From positions 1 through 64,000 of the forward strand of contig CAIXEA010000208.1 of NCBI GenBank assembly GCA_903918315.1: a stretch of 64,000 nucleotides of DNA, read 5' to 3'. This document shows positions 9,301-16,780 of the stretch, piece by piece (the first letter of the stretch is position 1; every line of letters begins with the position of its first letter). The notes beneath the pieces were generated by a model. The model did not search any database and had not been told where the DNA came from. It saw only the letters and a program-made list of their open reading frames with translations. Both the position numbers and the translations under genes were made by a program. The stretch comes from an uncultured Acetobacteraceae bacterium. Lineage in GTDB: Bacteria > Pseudomonadota > Alphaproteobacteria > Acetobacterales > Acetobacteraceae.

Positions 9301-10940
9301 GCGACCAGATCCGTCGTCGTATGAAATTTTCCGTCGGTCCCGATTGTCCAGACATGGGCACCGGCCGTCATGGTATTGGCGATTTCGGCGCCAAAGAATG
9401 TTGTGACATCGCCGACAGGCGGTTGGCCCCCTCCAACCGGCGATGATCCTGGGATGTTGAAATCGGACGCCTTGAGCACCGTCGTAAACCAGGTCGTGTT
9501 GAGCGCGTCGACCGCCGCCTGAAGGGTGCTTTCATTGGCCCCATTCTGATTCAGCTGAATCAGCTCACCGTTCTGAGCTACCGTCGGGAACGGCAAGTGC
9601 GACATGATGGCATCGTCGAACAGATCGGCGATCGCCCGCTCCCCGGAATCATAGCCGGCGCCGACAAACAGCGTCCGGTTATCGACATTGTTCTGGAAAT
9701 CGTTGGTATAGCCGCGGTACCGGACCGATGATGGGTTGTTGAGTCCATGACCCTGCACGGCCAATTCTTCCAACGCCACGTTGTCCTGTAGCGTATGCTC
9801 GAGGGCAAGATAGGTCTGGGTCGTCAACGCGGTCTTGCCGTTCAAGCCCAGGGACTGCATCGCGCCATAGATCGCGTCGAACGCCCGCTGCGCGTCAGAG
9901 CGGTCGATCTGCTGCTGGGCGGCGCTCAGCTGGGCCAGGCCGGTATTCTCAAACACCGCCTCAGCATTGCCCTCCAACCGCTGAATGGCGGTCAAAGACC
10001 CACCATTCCCCGCCAACATGGCTTGATAGTCACTCTGCCATTCGGCCGCGAGGTTGGCCGTGGTCTGGAATGTCCCGTTCGCGTCTGCCGTCCATGTATG
10101 CCCGTTCAGCGTGAGCGTGGACGCAACCGTGCCTCCCCACAATGCGGTGATGGTCGCCCCCGGAAGTGCTACGACCGTTGGCGTCGAGCTGGCAGTGCCG
10201 GCGGTGGCCGAGAAATCCGCCGCTCCATAAACCCGCACCGCACCGGTATCGTCGATCGCCCCGACCGCCTGCGCCAGCGGGTCTTCGTTCGCCGCGTTTT
10301 GATTGAGCTGATCAAACTGTCCATTAATCGCCACGGTCGGGAATGGCAGGTGCGACAGGACGGAATCGTCGAAGAAATCGGCGATCGCCTTCTGGTTGTT
10401 GTTCAGACCACCGCCGACAAAGAGCGTCGTGCTATCCACGTTGTTTTGGAAATCGTTTGTATACCCATTGTATTTGGCCAATGGCGGACTGTTCAGACCA
10501 TGCCCCTGAACGGCCAGCTCATAAAGACTGGCATCGGATTCGATGGTGCGCTCAAGAGCCAGGTAACCGGTCGCCGTCAGAGGGGCCTTGGAGTCCAGAC
10601 CCAATCGCCCCATCGCCGCCCCAATGGCATCATACTCCCGTTGGACATCCATCCGGTCGCGGGCCTGGTCGGCGGTGCTCAGTGTGGCCAGGCCGGTATT
10701 CTCAAAGACTGCTTCAGCATTTCCTTCCAGGCGCTGGACAAACGTTAACGTGTCCGCCGCCCCACTCAGCATAATACTATAGTAATTTTTCCATTCGGAT
10801 TGGAGATCGGTCGTGGTCTTGAAAAGACCGTTGGCATCGGCGGTCCACTGATGGGCTGTGTTGGTGATGGTTCCAGAAATTGTCCCGCCAAAAAGCGTGA
10901 CAACCGTGCTCGGATTCAGCGACAGGCTCGTGTCAGTCAT
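6372..10940 (-). CDS. Giant protein of six ~230-residue tandem modules, unknown family
   Basis: I do not recognise this 1522-residue protein. It consists of six homologous modules at about residues 12-243, 262-494, 512-742, 773-1001, 1018-1255 and 1288-1521, joined by Pro/Ala/Thr/Gly-rich linkers. Each module runs in the same order. It has GHTWTADANG, EW..YYQ.MLAG, QRLEGNAEAVFENTGL, an R.DAQR.FDAI helix, ALEELA.QGHGLN.P, YNGYTNDFQNN.DN.TLFVG, A...LFDD.I..HLPF.TV.QNG and QLNQN, closing with VYKASDF. The protein has one cysteine, few lysines, no signal peptide, no transmembrane segment and no RTX nonapeptide repeats. A strong GGAGGT ribosome-binding site lies upstream of the ATG at 10940. It could be a surface or secreted scaffold (inference from linkers and composition) or a multi-domain cytoplasmic protein. 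Conserved Glu/His in each module could form a site, but none is proven. Confidence 0.85.
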   Translation of the reverse strand: MTDTSLSLNPSTVVTLFGGTISGTITNTAHQWTADANGLFKTTTDLQSEWKNYYSIMLSGAADTLTFVQRLEGNAEAVFENTGLATLSTADQARDRMDVQREYDAIGAAMGRLGLDSKAPLTATGYLALERTIESDASLYELAVQGHGLNSPPLAKYNGYTNDFQNNVDSTTLFVGGGLNNNQKAIADFFDDSVLSHLPFPTVAINGQFDQLNQNAANEDPLAQAVGAIDDTGAVRVYGAADFSATAGTASSTPTVVALPGATITALWGGTVASTLTLNGHTWTADANGTFQTTANLAAEWQSDYQAMLAGNGGSLTAIQRLEGNAEAVFENTGLAQLSAAQQQIDRSDAQRAFDAIYGAMQSLGLNGKTALTTQTYLALEHTLQDNVALEELAVQGHGLNNPSSVRYRGYTNDFQNNVDNRTLFVGAGYDSGERAIADLFDDAIMSHLPFPTVAQNGELIQLNQNGANESTLQAAVDALNTTWFTTVLKASDFNIPGSSPVGGGQPPVGDVTTFFGAEIANTMTAGAHVWTIGTDGKFHTTTDLVAEWKGYYQTMLAGNGTSLTAVQRMAGNAEAVFENTSLNTVTAAKQQSFREDAQREFDAISVEMTRLGLGGALLTNQDYLNIESGLQSDAALEELAMQGHGLNSPPSAKYNGYTNDFQNNSDNTTFFVGGGLDSGETAVTNLFDDIILTHLPFPTVAQNGHEEQLNQNAAAEDLLSVTVAGANESMFTRVFVAGDFSKVATTTGPVIYVSPAMATATPPASPTPGPGQMLSLTGQVIPTTLVASGHTWVADANGLYQTSTDLTLEWYNSYQTALSGAPLTAMQRLQANAEVVFLNTGLDDVSEGQQAIDRADAQREFDAVAATMSSLGLGNAPLTAAAYLQVEHALQGNAALAELAIQGHGLNSPNAPRYNGYTNDFQHNVDNHTLYVGNGPDAGERAIADLFDDSIMTHLPFATVAQNGEIIQLNQNGNHESTLEAAVANANAAMFTGLYKASDFKIPGQMPPLAVPAGPSTITTLSGNTIAATMTVNGHVWTADANGVFQTTTNLEMEWRTYYQIMLAGHGDTLTATQRLEGNAEAVFENTGINTAWNGADKEAADRADVQRQIDAMAAAMQIDQATFGIAANAPLTEHGYLQMEHTIQSNVALEELALQGHGIVNPPTVQYKGAWGDFISGADWTTDYVGGGLDNGRAALPYFFQDLVMSDIPFASVWQNGAWQQLGFNGDVTFSADQSAAALNNVMYRQVLVASDFSKTATATGAVVLIPGAAAPGAAAISTIVAGPGQIVTLDGSLISSTMTANGHTWTAGTDGLFHTATNLAAEWQGYYQQMLGGFGGSLTAIQRAEGNAEITFESTGLTSLSATQQKIDREDVQRQLDAMAGSMQINAATLGINPQAALVQGSYLALERTLQSHAALEELAIQGHGLNSPPSIRYRGYLNDFANASIKNFICGGIDSGQRALQVFMGDNILGDTPFAVIWRNGKLVQLNQNGVPAHTLGDAIAATDDTMWYRVYKASDFH
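6378..10907 (-). repeat. Six tandem coding repeats of ~690-715 bp
   Basis: Module boundaries in bases (minus strand, from the 5' end of the gene) are 10907-10212, 10157-9459, 9407-8715, 8624-7938, 7889-7176 and 7079-6378. Linkers after modules 2 and 4 share an 'F.IPG' opening. Linkers after modules 3 and 5 share 'SK.AT.TG.V...P' and the later GPGQ(M/I)(L/V)(S/T)L. Modules 5 and 6 share an insertion with MQI..AT.GI. These patterns suggest stepwise duplication, probably of two-module units. Confidence 0.85.
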
Positions 10941-11143
10941 AGGTACCTCCGGACATCTGCGGCGAAGCGGAGATCGGGTATCACGGGGCGAGGGAATGTT
11001 GGATCACGATCCGTTGTGAATAAATCATCGGTCGATTCTCAGAATTAATACTTTCGCTGGACGCAGGCAGGCAGCGTATCCCGGGCTTGCAACCGGCCGG
11101 GCCTCGGCTGAACATCGCGGTCTGCCGCTTCGGAGCAAACGCC

Positions 11144-12718
11144 ATGAACTTCAACCCCTCCCCCCATGTCACCCAGCACTGGGCCTTGACCAAACCAGCC
11201 GCGACCGGCCGAAAGGGCATGGTCGTGTCGCAGGTTCGTGCGGCGGCGGAGGCCGGGGTGGCAATCCTCGACGCCGGCGGCAATGCTATTGACGCAGCCG
11301 TCGGCACGGCACTGGCTCTGTCAACGACCGAGCCTTGGAATTCCGGACTGGGCGGGATCGGGTTCGCCTTGGTGCATCGCGCCGGACAGTCCAGAGCCGA
11401 GTTGGTCGACTTCGGCCCGGTCGCGCCCCGCGGTCTGAACCCCTCGCTCTTTAAGCTCACGGGCCGCATGAAGCAGGACCTGTTTTCCTGGCCGGAGGTT
11501 GAGGGTGACACCAACATCCACGGACCGCTGTCATTCGCCATTCCATCGGCCTTGGCGGGTTATGACCGGATGTTAAAGCAATGGGGCAGGCTGCCTTTGT
11601 CAGACATCATGGCGCCCGCCCTTGCGCTCGCGCAGCGGGGGCTCCCGCAGGATTGGCTCACCACTCTCAAGATCAGCGCCTCGGCCTCGGTTTTGCGGGA
11701 ATACGCGGAAAGCGCCCGGATTTATCTGCCCAATGGCCTGCCCCCTGTCGCCCCCTATCAGGGCAAGCCTGGCTTTTTCCGGTTGGGCCATCTACCCGAT
11801 ACGCTGGCCCATCTCAGCCGGGCCGGCCTGGGCGATTTTTATCATGGCGACATAGCCCGCGCCCTGGCGGCGGACGTGAGAGCCGTGGGCGGTGTCCTGG
11901 ATGCCCAGGATCTGGCCCAGTGTCAGGCCCGGATCCTGCCGGCGACGGAATACCAGTGGCGGGGCCGGACGCTGCAACTGGCGGGCGGCCTGACTGCCGC
12001 GCCCACCATGACGCGGGTCCTGGACCAGCTTCAGGCCGTCCCCTATGGCGCAAGACCGGATGCGGTCTGGTTCACCGCCTTTGCCCGCGCCATGAAGACG
12101 GCCTATGCCGAGCGCCTCGAAGGTCTCGGCGACGCTGATCCGATGGCAGCGGAAACGTGCACAACCCATCTGACGGTGTGTGACGCGGAGGGAACGATGG
12201 TCAGCATGACCACGACACTCTTGTCGTCCATGGGAAGCCGTGTGGTGCTGCCGGGCACCGGCGTGCTGATGAACAACGGCGTGATGTGGTTCGATCCACG
12301 CCCCAATCAGCCCAACTCGATCGCGCCCGGCAAGCGCCCGCTCACTAATATGTCCCCCATCATCCTCAAGGACGGCGATCGTCCCTGGATGGCAGCCGGC
12401 GCGTCCGGCGGGCGGCGCATTCTGGCTTCCGTCGCACAGATCATGACCTTCGTCGCCGATTTCGGCATGTCGGCGGAGGAAGCCGCGCATCATCCACGCC
12501 TGGATATTTCGGGTCCGGAGGGCTGTTCGGCCGATATCCGCTTACCGGACGCCGTACTCGCGGCCCTGGCCGCCGAGGGGCCAACCGAGGTGGTCGAGCA
12601 TGGGGTCATGCCCATCAACTTCGCCTGCCCCAACCTGATTCTGAACCAGGCCGACGGAACCAGGATTGGCATCAGCGATGTGGCCAGCCCTTGGTCATCC
12701 GCGGTGGCGCAGGCCTGA
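11144..12718 (+). CDS. Gamma-glutamyltransferase family protein
   Basis: This 524-residue protein belongs to the gamma-glutamyltranspeptidase Ntn-hydrolase family, which cleaves gamma-glutamyl bonds such as in glutathione after self-cleavage before a Thr. The large-subunit part has GMVVSQVRAAAEAGVAILDAGGNAIDAAVG and the GGIGF segment. The predicted nucleophile is Thr340 in CTTHLTVCD, and the small subunit carries LTNMSPIILKDG and AAGASGGRRI. ATG 11144 with GGAG upstream is preferred to 11087. No clear signal peptide is visible, so a cytoplasmic location is possible, unlike periplasmic Ggt. It is divergent from the six-module protein, with a ~200-bp relatively AT-rich spacer holding GGATCacGATCC (11001-11012). 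Its TGA overlaps the next ATG. Confidence 0.9.
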   Translation: MNFNPSPHVTQHWALTKPAATGRKGMVVSQVRAAAEAGVAILDAGGNAIDAAVGTALALSTTEPWNSGLGGIGFALVHRAGQSRAELVDFGPVAPRGLNPSLFKLTGRMKQDLFSWPEVEGDTNIHGPLSFAIPSALAGYDRMLKQWGRLPLSDIMAPALALAQRGLPQDWLTTLKISASASVLREYAESARIYLPNGLPPVAPYQGKPGFFRLGHLPDTLAHLSRAGLGDFYHGDIARALAADVRAVGGVLDAQDLAQCQARILPATEYQWRGRTLQLAGGLTAAPTMTRVLDQLQAVPYGARPDAVWFTAFARAMKTAYAERLEGLGDADPMAAETCTTHLTVCDAEGTMVSMTTTLLSSMGSRVVLPGTGVLMNNGVMWFDPRPNQPNSIAPGKRPLTNMSPIILKDGDRPWMAAGASGGRRILASVAQIMTFVADFGMSAEEAAHHPRLDISGPEGCSADIRLPDAVLAALAAEGPTEVVEHGVMPINFACPNLILNQADGTRIGISDVASPWSSAVAQA

Positions 12719-13545
12719 TGTCGGATCCGGTCCCGGCCGTTCTCGAATCTGACGCGATCGGCGAAATTGCCGCCATTTTCGCCGATATCAGGGCCGTTTA
12801 CAGGGTCGGGGCGGTCAATCTGATCTGGCGCCATCTGGCCACCATTCCCGGCGCCTTGCCTTGGGCCTGGCGAATGGTGCGCCCCGTCTACGTGGACGAC
12901 ACCATCGCGCGGGTCGCCGAGGCCTTCAAAGCCGACATGGTGAGCCCCGTCCTGCCATCCGTCCCGCCGGAGGTGTTCGCGGCGATTGGCCTGTCATACC
13001 ACGACTTGTCCGAAATTCGGAACGTCCTATCGGCGTATGACCGCACCAACAGTATGGCGCTGATCGCGTTGACCGCACTGACGGGCTGGGATGACCCCGT
13101 GTCGCAAACGCCGCACGCGATATCCCTGCCACAAGCACCGCCCGCCCATCGGGCGTTGCCACTTCCGGCGCTGACACCCGTGGATGCCATGCCGCCCCAT
13201 CTGGCTGCATTGGTCGAGCGCCTGAACCGCTTCGGCACATCGCAAGAGCGGCCCATCCTCGCCAGCATGTATCGGCACTTGTCGCATTGGCCAGCCTATC
13301 TGGGAATCGCCTGGACCGCGCTGGCACCTACGGCAACGAACGGCAGTCTGGATGCCGCCATCGACGCGACTTCCAGACGGGCTCGTATGCATGCCATGTC
13401 GATCAAAATGATGGGTGGCCCGCCTCCGATCGATAGCCGAGACCAAATCCTGGCAGCCATCCAACCCTTTAGGACCGAGGTGCTCGTGAAAATGGTTGTG
13501 ATCTGTGGCATGCTGTTAAGGATGACACCCGAACAGGACGCCTAG
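12718..13545 (+). CDS. DehI-like (halocarboxylic acid dehydrogenase/dehalogenase) family protein
   Basis: The 275-residue protein contains VNLIWRHLATIPGALPWAWRMVRPVY near residues 36-60. This resembles the repeated helical core of the group I 2-haloacid dehalogenase family (DehI), which hydrolyses D- and L-2-haloacids without a covalent intermediate. The second half repeats a related pattern (HLSHWPAYLGIAWTAL), consistent with DehI's pseudo-dimeric fold. The start overlaps the preceding stop as TGATG, so it is probably co-translated with the gamma-glutamyltransferase. Whether it acts on halo-acids is unproven; many homologues are uncharacterised. The TAG stop at 13543-13545 is in frame with the next gene. 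Confidence 0.65.
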   Translation: MSDPVPAVLESDAIGEIAAIFADIRAVYRVGAVNLIWRHLATIPGALPWAWRMVRPVYVDDTIARVAEAFKADMVSPVLPSVPPEVFAAIGLSYHDLSEIRNVLSAYDRTNSMALIALTALTGWDDPVSQTPHAISLPQAPPAHRALPLPALTPVDAMPPHLAALVERLNRFGTSQERPILASMYRHLSHWPAYLGIAWTALAPTATNGSLDAAIDATSRRARMHAMSIKMMGGPPPIDSRDQILAAIQPFRTEVLVKMVVICGMLLRMTPEQDA

Positions 13546-13548
13546 GTC

Positions 13549-16212
13549 ATTCGCCTCCACCCTTTCAGACGTCGCCGCCCGGCCTTGATTGTCGCGGCCC
13601 TGGCGACCCTGGCATTCGCCCCCGCCGATCTCCCGAAGGACCCAAGCCTGCTTCCGGGCGCGGGCCTGATCACGCCGGTCGGGTCTGAGCCAGTGACCCC
13701 GCGGTATTCCCGTCAGGATTTCAGCATCTTGCGTAAACGGGCAATCGCCGGAGACGCGGAGGCAGCGGCTGAGCTCGGTCAGATGTTCGCGCGCGGCGGT
13801 AACATCGCGCCAGACACGGATGAGGCGTTTCGCTGGTTAACCAAAGCCATGGACCTTGGCTCTGATGCGGCACGCCGGGAGTTTGGCTTGCTGCTCATGC
13901 GTTTGCCTGGCAACCAACGCGACCCGGTACGGGCGCTGCCCTATCTACGCCAGGCGGCCGAGGCGGGTGATGTCGAGGCTCAGGCCAATCTCGGCATGAT
14001 GTACGCGTGGGGGGACGGGGTCGACCGTGACGGCGATCAGGCTCTGCTCTGGATCCGCAAGGCGGCCGAACACAATGACCGGGTCGCCATCGCCAATCTC
14101 GGTACATTGATGGAACTCGGGGTTGGCGGTCCCAAAAACCTGCCAGCCGCGGCCGAGCAGTTCCAGCGCGCGGCCGATATGGGGCTCGCCGCGGGGGAAG
14201 TGCGGCTGGCCATCCTGTATCAGCGCGGCATCGGGGTTCCCAAGGATGTGGAACGGGCTTTTGGTTTGCTGTCGCGCGCCGCGCAGCAGGACGACGCGAT
14301 TGCCCAACGCCTCCTGGGGTTGGCTTACCGGGAAGGTTGGGGGGTGACTGCCAACCCAGCGGAGTCGCTCGCCTGGTTGCGCCGCGCCACCGATCGCCAC
14401 GACCCTGACGCCGCGTTTTTGCTCGCGGAGGCCTATGAAACAGGTCGCGGCATCCCGATCGACCGGCAGCAGGAATGGACCTGGCTGGTCCGAGCGGGTG
14501 AGGACGGTCATACGATCGCCGCTGCCTTGCTGGGAGAGGCCTACTACACCGGTAATGGTGGACCCGCGATCAATCATACCGAGGCCGCGTCATGGCTCAC
14601 CAAGGCGCTCGATCGCGCAAAACTGGACTCCTGGCTGAACCCCGAGGAGCCGAGTTCCTACCGCGCCCAGCATCTGGCGATGGCACGCTACCAACTCGGA
14701 CTGATGCGGCTGAGCGGTGATGGCATCGATCAGGACGAGGCCGCTGGGTTGGCACTTATTGAAGCGGCCGCCGCACGCGATTGCGGCCCGGCGCTCTATC
14801 AGCTCGGGACGATGTACCACACGGGGCGGCTGGTGCCGCACGACGACGTCAAGGCTGTGACATTGTTTCGGCAGGCTTTCGCCAAAGGCACCGCGATGGC
14901 GGCCGTGCAACTGGGTGATGCTTATCTGGTCGGCTGGGCGGGGACCACGAACCAACGCGATGCGGTGCAGTGGTACCGCGCCGCGGCGGGCCTGCGCGAA
15001 CCCTTGGGCTGGCTGGGCATGGCGCGGGCCTATGAAGCCGGCCACGGCGTCACAAAAGACGGTTCCGAGGCCTTCGTCTGGTACCAAATGGCCGCGACTG
15101 CCGGGATCACCGATGCGCAGGCACGCATGGGCGACATCGCCAGGTTTGGTCTGTTCGACCAGCCACGCAACGAAGCCACCGCGATCGGCTGGTACCAGGC
15201 CGCGGCCGGTCGCGGCCACGCCGGCGCGGAATACATGCTCGGCGTTATCGGCGAACCCCATCCCGCCCACCAGGCGGACGCTGTGACATGGTTTCGAAAA
15301 GCAGCCGATCATGGGTCGCAAGCGGCTTTGGCGCGGTTGGGAGATGCCTATCGCGATGCCACTCTCGGCCTGCAACGCGACGATGCCGCGGCGGTGGACT
15401 ACTATCGACGGGCGGCGGCGCTGGGGAATCTGATGGCAGCAGCCCAGCTGGCATTCATGGCTGAACAGGGTCGCGATCCCACTCACGCACCCCATTCCGC
15501 GCTGGACCTTTGGCGTGACGTGGCGAACAAGGGGCTTGCCTACGCGCAGAACCGCATGGGCAACGCAGCCCGAGACGGCAGTCTGGGCCAGCCTCAGGAC
15601 GATGGCGAAGCCGTTCGCTGGTATCAGTTGGCCGCCGCGCAGGACTTCGCGGAGGCGGAAGTCAATCTCGGCTGGATGATCGACCACGGTCGTGGGATCG
15701 CCAAAAACGACGACGAAGCACTTCGCTGGTATTGGCGTGCCGCCGCATTGGGGAATGCCACCGCGCACACCAACCTTGGCAGCCTGTTCTGGGCCGGGTC
15801 TGGTGGACTCAAACAGGATCGGTCCGAGGCGGTGAAGCACTATCGGCTGGGCGCCGAAGGCGGCAATGCCATCGCGCAACGCATGCTGGCCCAAGCCTAT
15901 CGAACCGGCGAAGGCATTCCGGTGGACGAAGCGCAGATGCTGCTGTGGGCCCGGAAGGCGGCCGAACAGGGCGACGCGAACGCGCAAGCGATCCTCGGCT
16001 ATGCCATCCTGAGCGGCATGGGCGGCACATACGATTTCATCGAGGCCGCTTGCTGGCTGATCCTGGCCGACGAGCGTCTGCCAGAGGGTCCGGACAAAGC
16101 GCGTTCGAGCGTGAACCTTCGCGATGCCCGGGCCCAGCTAAGCGCCGCCGATACCGCCGCAGCAGAGGCCCGCGCCGCGACCTGGCGTGTCCGATGGCCC
16201 GCAGGGCGCTGA
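13549..16212 (+). CDS. Large exported Sel1-repeat protein
   Basis: The 887-residue product is almost entirely Sel1/TPR-like repeats of ~36 residues (G.G...D...A..W...AA..G...A...LG.MY), roughly twenty of them. Such solenoids mediate protein-protein contacts, often in envelope or secretion functions. No ATG, GTG or TTG gives a full signal peptide. Reading from ATT 13549 gives a basic n-region (RLHPFRRRRP) then the hydrophobic core ALIVAALATLAFA. AGGA (13535-13538) sits ten bases upstream of that ATT. The TTG at 13585 is the conventional alternative but loses the n-region and has no Shine-Dalgarno. It follows the DehI-like gene after three bases in the same frame, so stop-codon read-through is a further, less likely option. 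Confidence 0.88.
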   Translation: MRLHPFRRRRPALIVAALATLAFAPADLPKDPSLLPGAGLITPVGSEPVTPRYSRQDFSILRKRAIAGDAEAAAELGQMFARGGNIAPDTDEAFRWLTKAMDLGSDAARREFGLLLMRLPGNQRDPVRALPYLRQAAEAGDVEAQANLGMMYAWGDGVDRDGDQALLWIRKAAEHNDRVAIANLGTLMELGVGGPKNLPAAAEQFQRAADMGLAAGEVRLAILYQRGIGVPKDVERAFGLLSRAAQQDDAIAQRLLGLAYREGWGVTANPAESLAWLRRATDRHDPDAAFLLAEAYETGRGIPIDRQQEWTWLVRAGEDGHTIAAALLGEAYYTGNGGPAINHTEAASWLTKALDRAKLDSWLNPEEPSSYRAQHLAMARYQLGLMRLSGDGIDQDEAAGLALIEAAAARDCGPALYQLGTMYHTGRLVPHDDVKAVTLFRQAFAKGTAMAAVQLGDAYLVGWAGTTNQRDAVQWYRAAAGLREPLGWLGMARAYEAGHGVTKDGSEAFVWYQMAATAGITDAQARMGDIARFGLFDQPRNEATAIGWYQAAAGRGHAGAEYMLGVIGEPHPAHQADAVTWFRKAADHGSQAALARLGDAYRDATLGLQRDDAAAVDYYRRAAALGNLMAAAQLAFMAEQGRDPTHAPHSALDLWRDVANKGLAYAQNRMGNAARDGSLGQPQDDGEAVRWYQLAAAQDFAEAEVNLGWMIDHGRGIAKNDDEALRWYWRAAALGNATAHTNLGSLFWAGSGGLKQDRSEAVKHYRLGAEGGNAIAQRMLAQAYRTGEGIPVDEAQMLLWARKAAEQGDANAQAILGYAILSGMGGTYDFIEAACWLILADERLPEGPDKARSSVNLRDARAQLSAADTAAAEARAATWRVRWPAGR

Positions 16213-16253
16213 CCATCGATAGTCCAACGGAGGTCCGCTCTCACCTCTTGTCT

Positions 16254-16287
16254 GATCGCAGAATTCAGACCTGCGGTCATTCCGCTC
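16254..16287. repeat. Dispersed intergenic hairpin repeat, shortened copy C
   Basis: GATCGCAGAATTCAGACC...GGTCATTCCGCTC matches the ends of the 49-bp element at 886-934 but lacks the central GGTGgaatCACC arm (34 bp in all). It lies between the convergent Sel1 gene and paaD. Its terminal TC forms two of the three bases of the paaD stop codon, the same placement as the other copies. Confidence 0.65.
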
Positions 16288-16780
16288 AGTGACATTTGAA
16301 CGCATCGAAGGGCTCCTTGCAGGTCAGGCACCGATGGAGCGCCTTGCAGGCCGTGGAACCAAAAGCGCTGATCCGTTCAGTGCTGGCGCTGCCACATCGC
16401 GGACAGTCCGGATGCTCTTCGCCAAACAATGCGCGCCGGCCAGCGCTTCCAGCGGGTGGCGCGATCCCATAAGCGAGGAGCTTACGCCGCCCAGCCTCAC
16501 TGAGCCAGTCGGTGGTCCAGGCGGGAGCGAGCACCTGCACGACCCGCGATCGCGGAAATCCGGCGCGTGACAGTGCGGCCTCAATCTCCCACGCGATCAC
16601 CGCCATCGCGGGACAGCCGGAGTAGGTGGGCGTGATGGTGACGGTGACTCCGTCCGCATCGAGCGCGATGGTGCGAAGCACCCCAAGGTCGTCGATCGTC
16701 AGCGCGGGGATTTCGGGGTCTTCGACCGCAGCGACGGCGGCGCGGGCGCGCGCCAGCGCCCGATTCAGGTCATCTACCAC
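16286..16780 (-). CDS. paaD: 1,2-phenylacetyl-CoA epoxidase assembly subunit PaaD
   Basis: This 164-residue protein has the MIP18/DUF59 fold of PaaD (AVEDPEIPALTIDDLGVLR, TPTYSGCPAM). The C-terminus is a cysteine-rich zinc-ribbon-like segment (CPRCGS ... CLTCKEPFDAFKCH) typical of PaaD. PaaD is needed for maturation of the epoxidase, probably in iron or Fe-S handling. Its start overlaps the end of paaC by seven bases, so translation is probably coupled. It is the last gene of the paaABCD unit here; no paaE follows. Confidence 0.95.
   Translation of the reverse strand: MVDDLNRALARARAAVAAVEDPEIPALTIDDLGVLRTIALDADGVTVTITPTYSGCPAMAVIAWEIEAALSRAGFPRSRVVQVLAPAWTTDWLSEAGRRKLLAYGIAPPAGSAGRRALFGEEHPDCPRCGSASTERISAFGSTACKALHRCLTCKEPFDAFKCH

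Noticed and set aside
6372-10940. CRISPR-like array suspected from regular repeats
   Set aside because: The repeats are ~700 bp and coding, with protein-level conservation, not short direct repeats with unique spacers.
14590-15987. 465-codon minus-strand frame
   Set aside because: It is antisense to the Sel1-repeat gene and reflects its repeat periodicity only.
12718-16212. Stop-codon read-through joining the DehI-like and Sel1 proteins
   Set aside because: The TAG is followed in the same frame by the Sel1 protein, but a clear signal peptide right after it argues for separate initiation.
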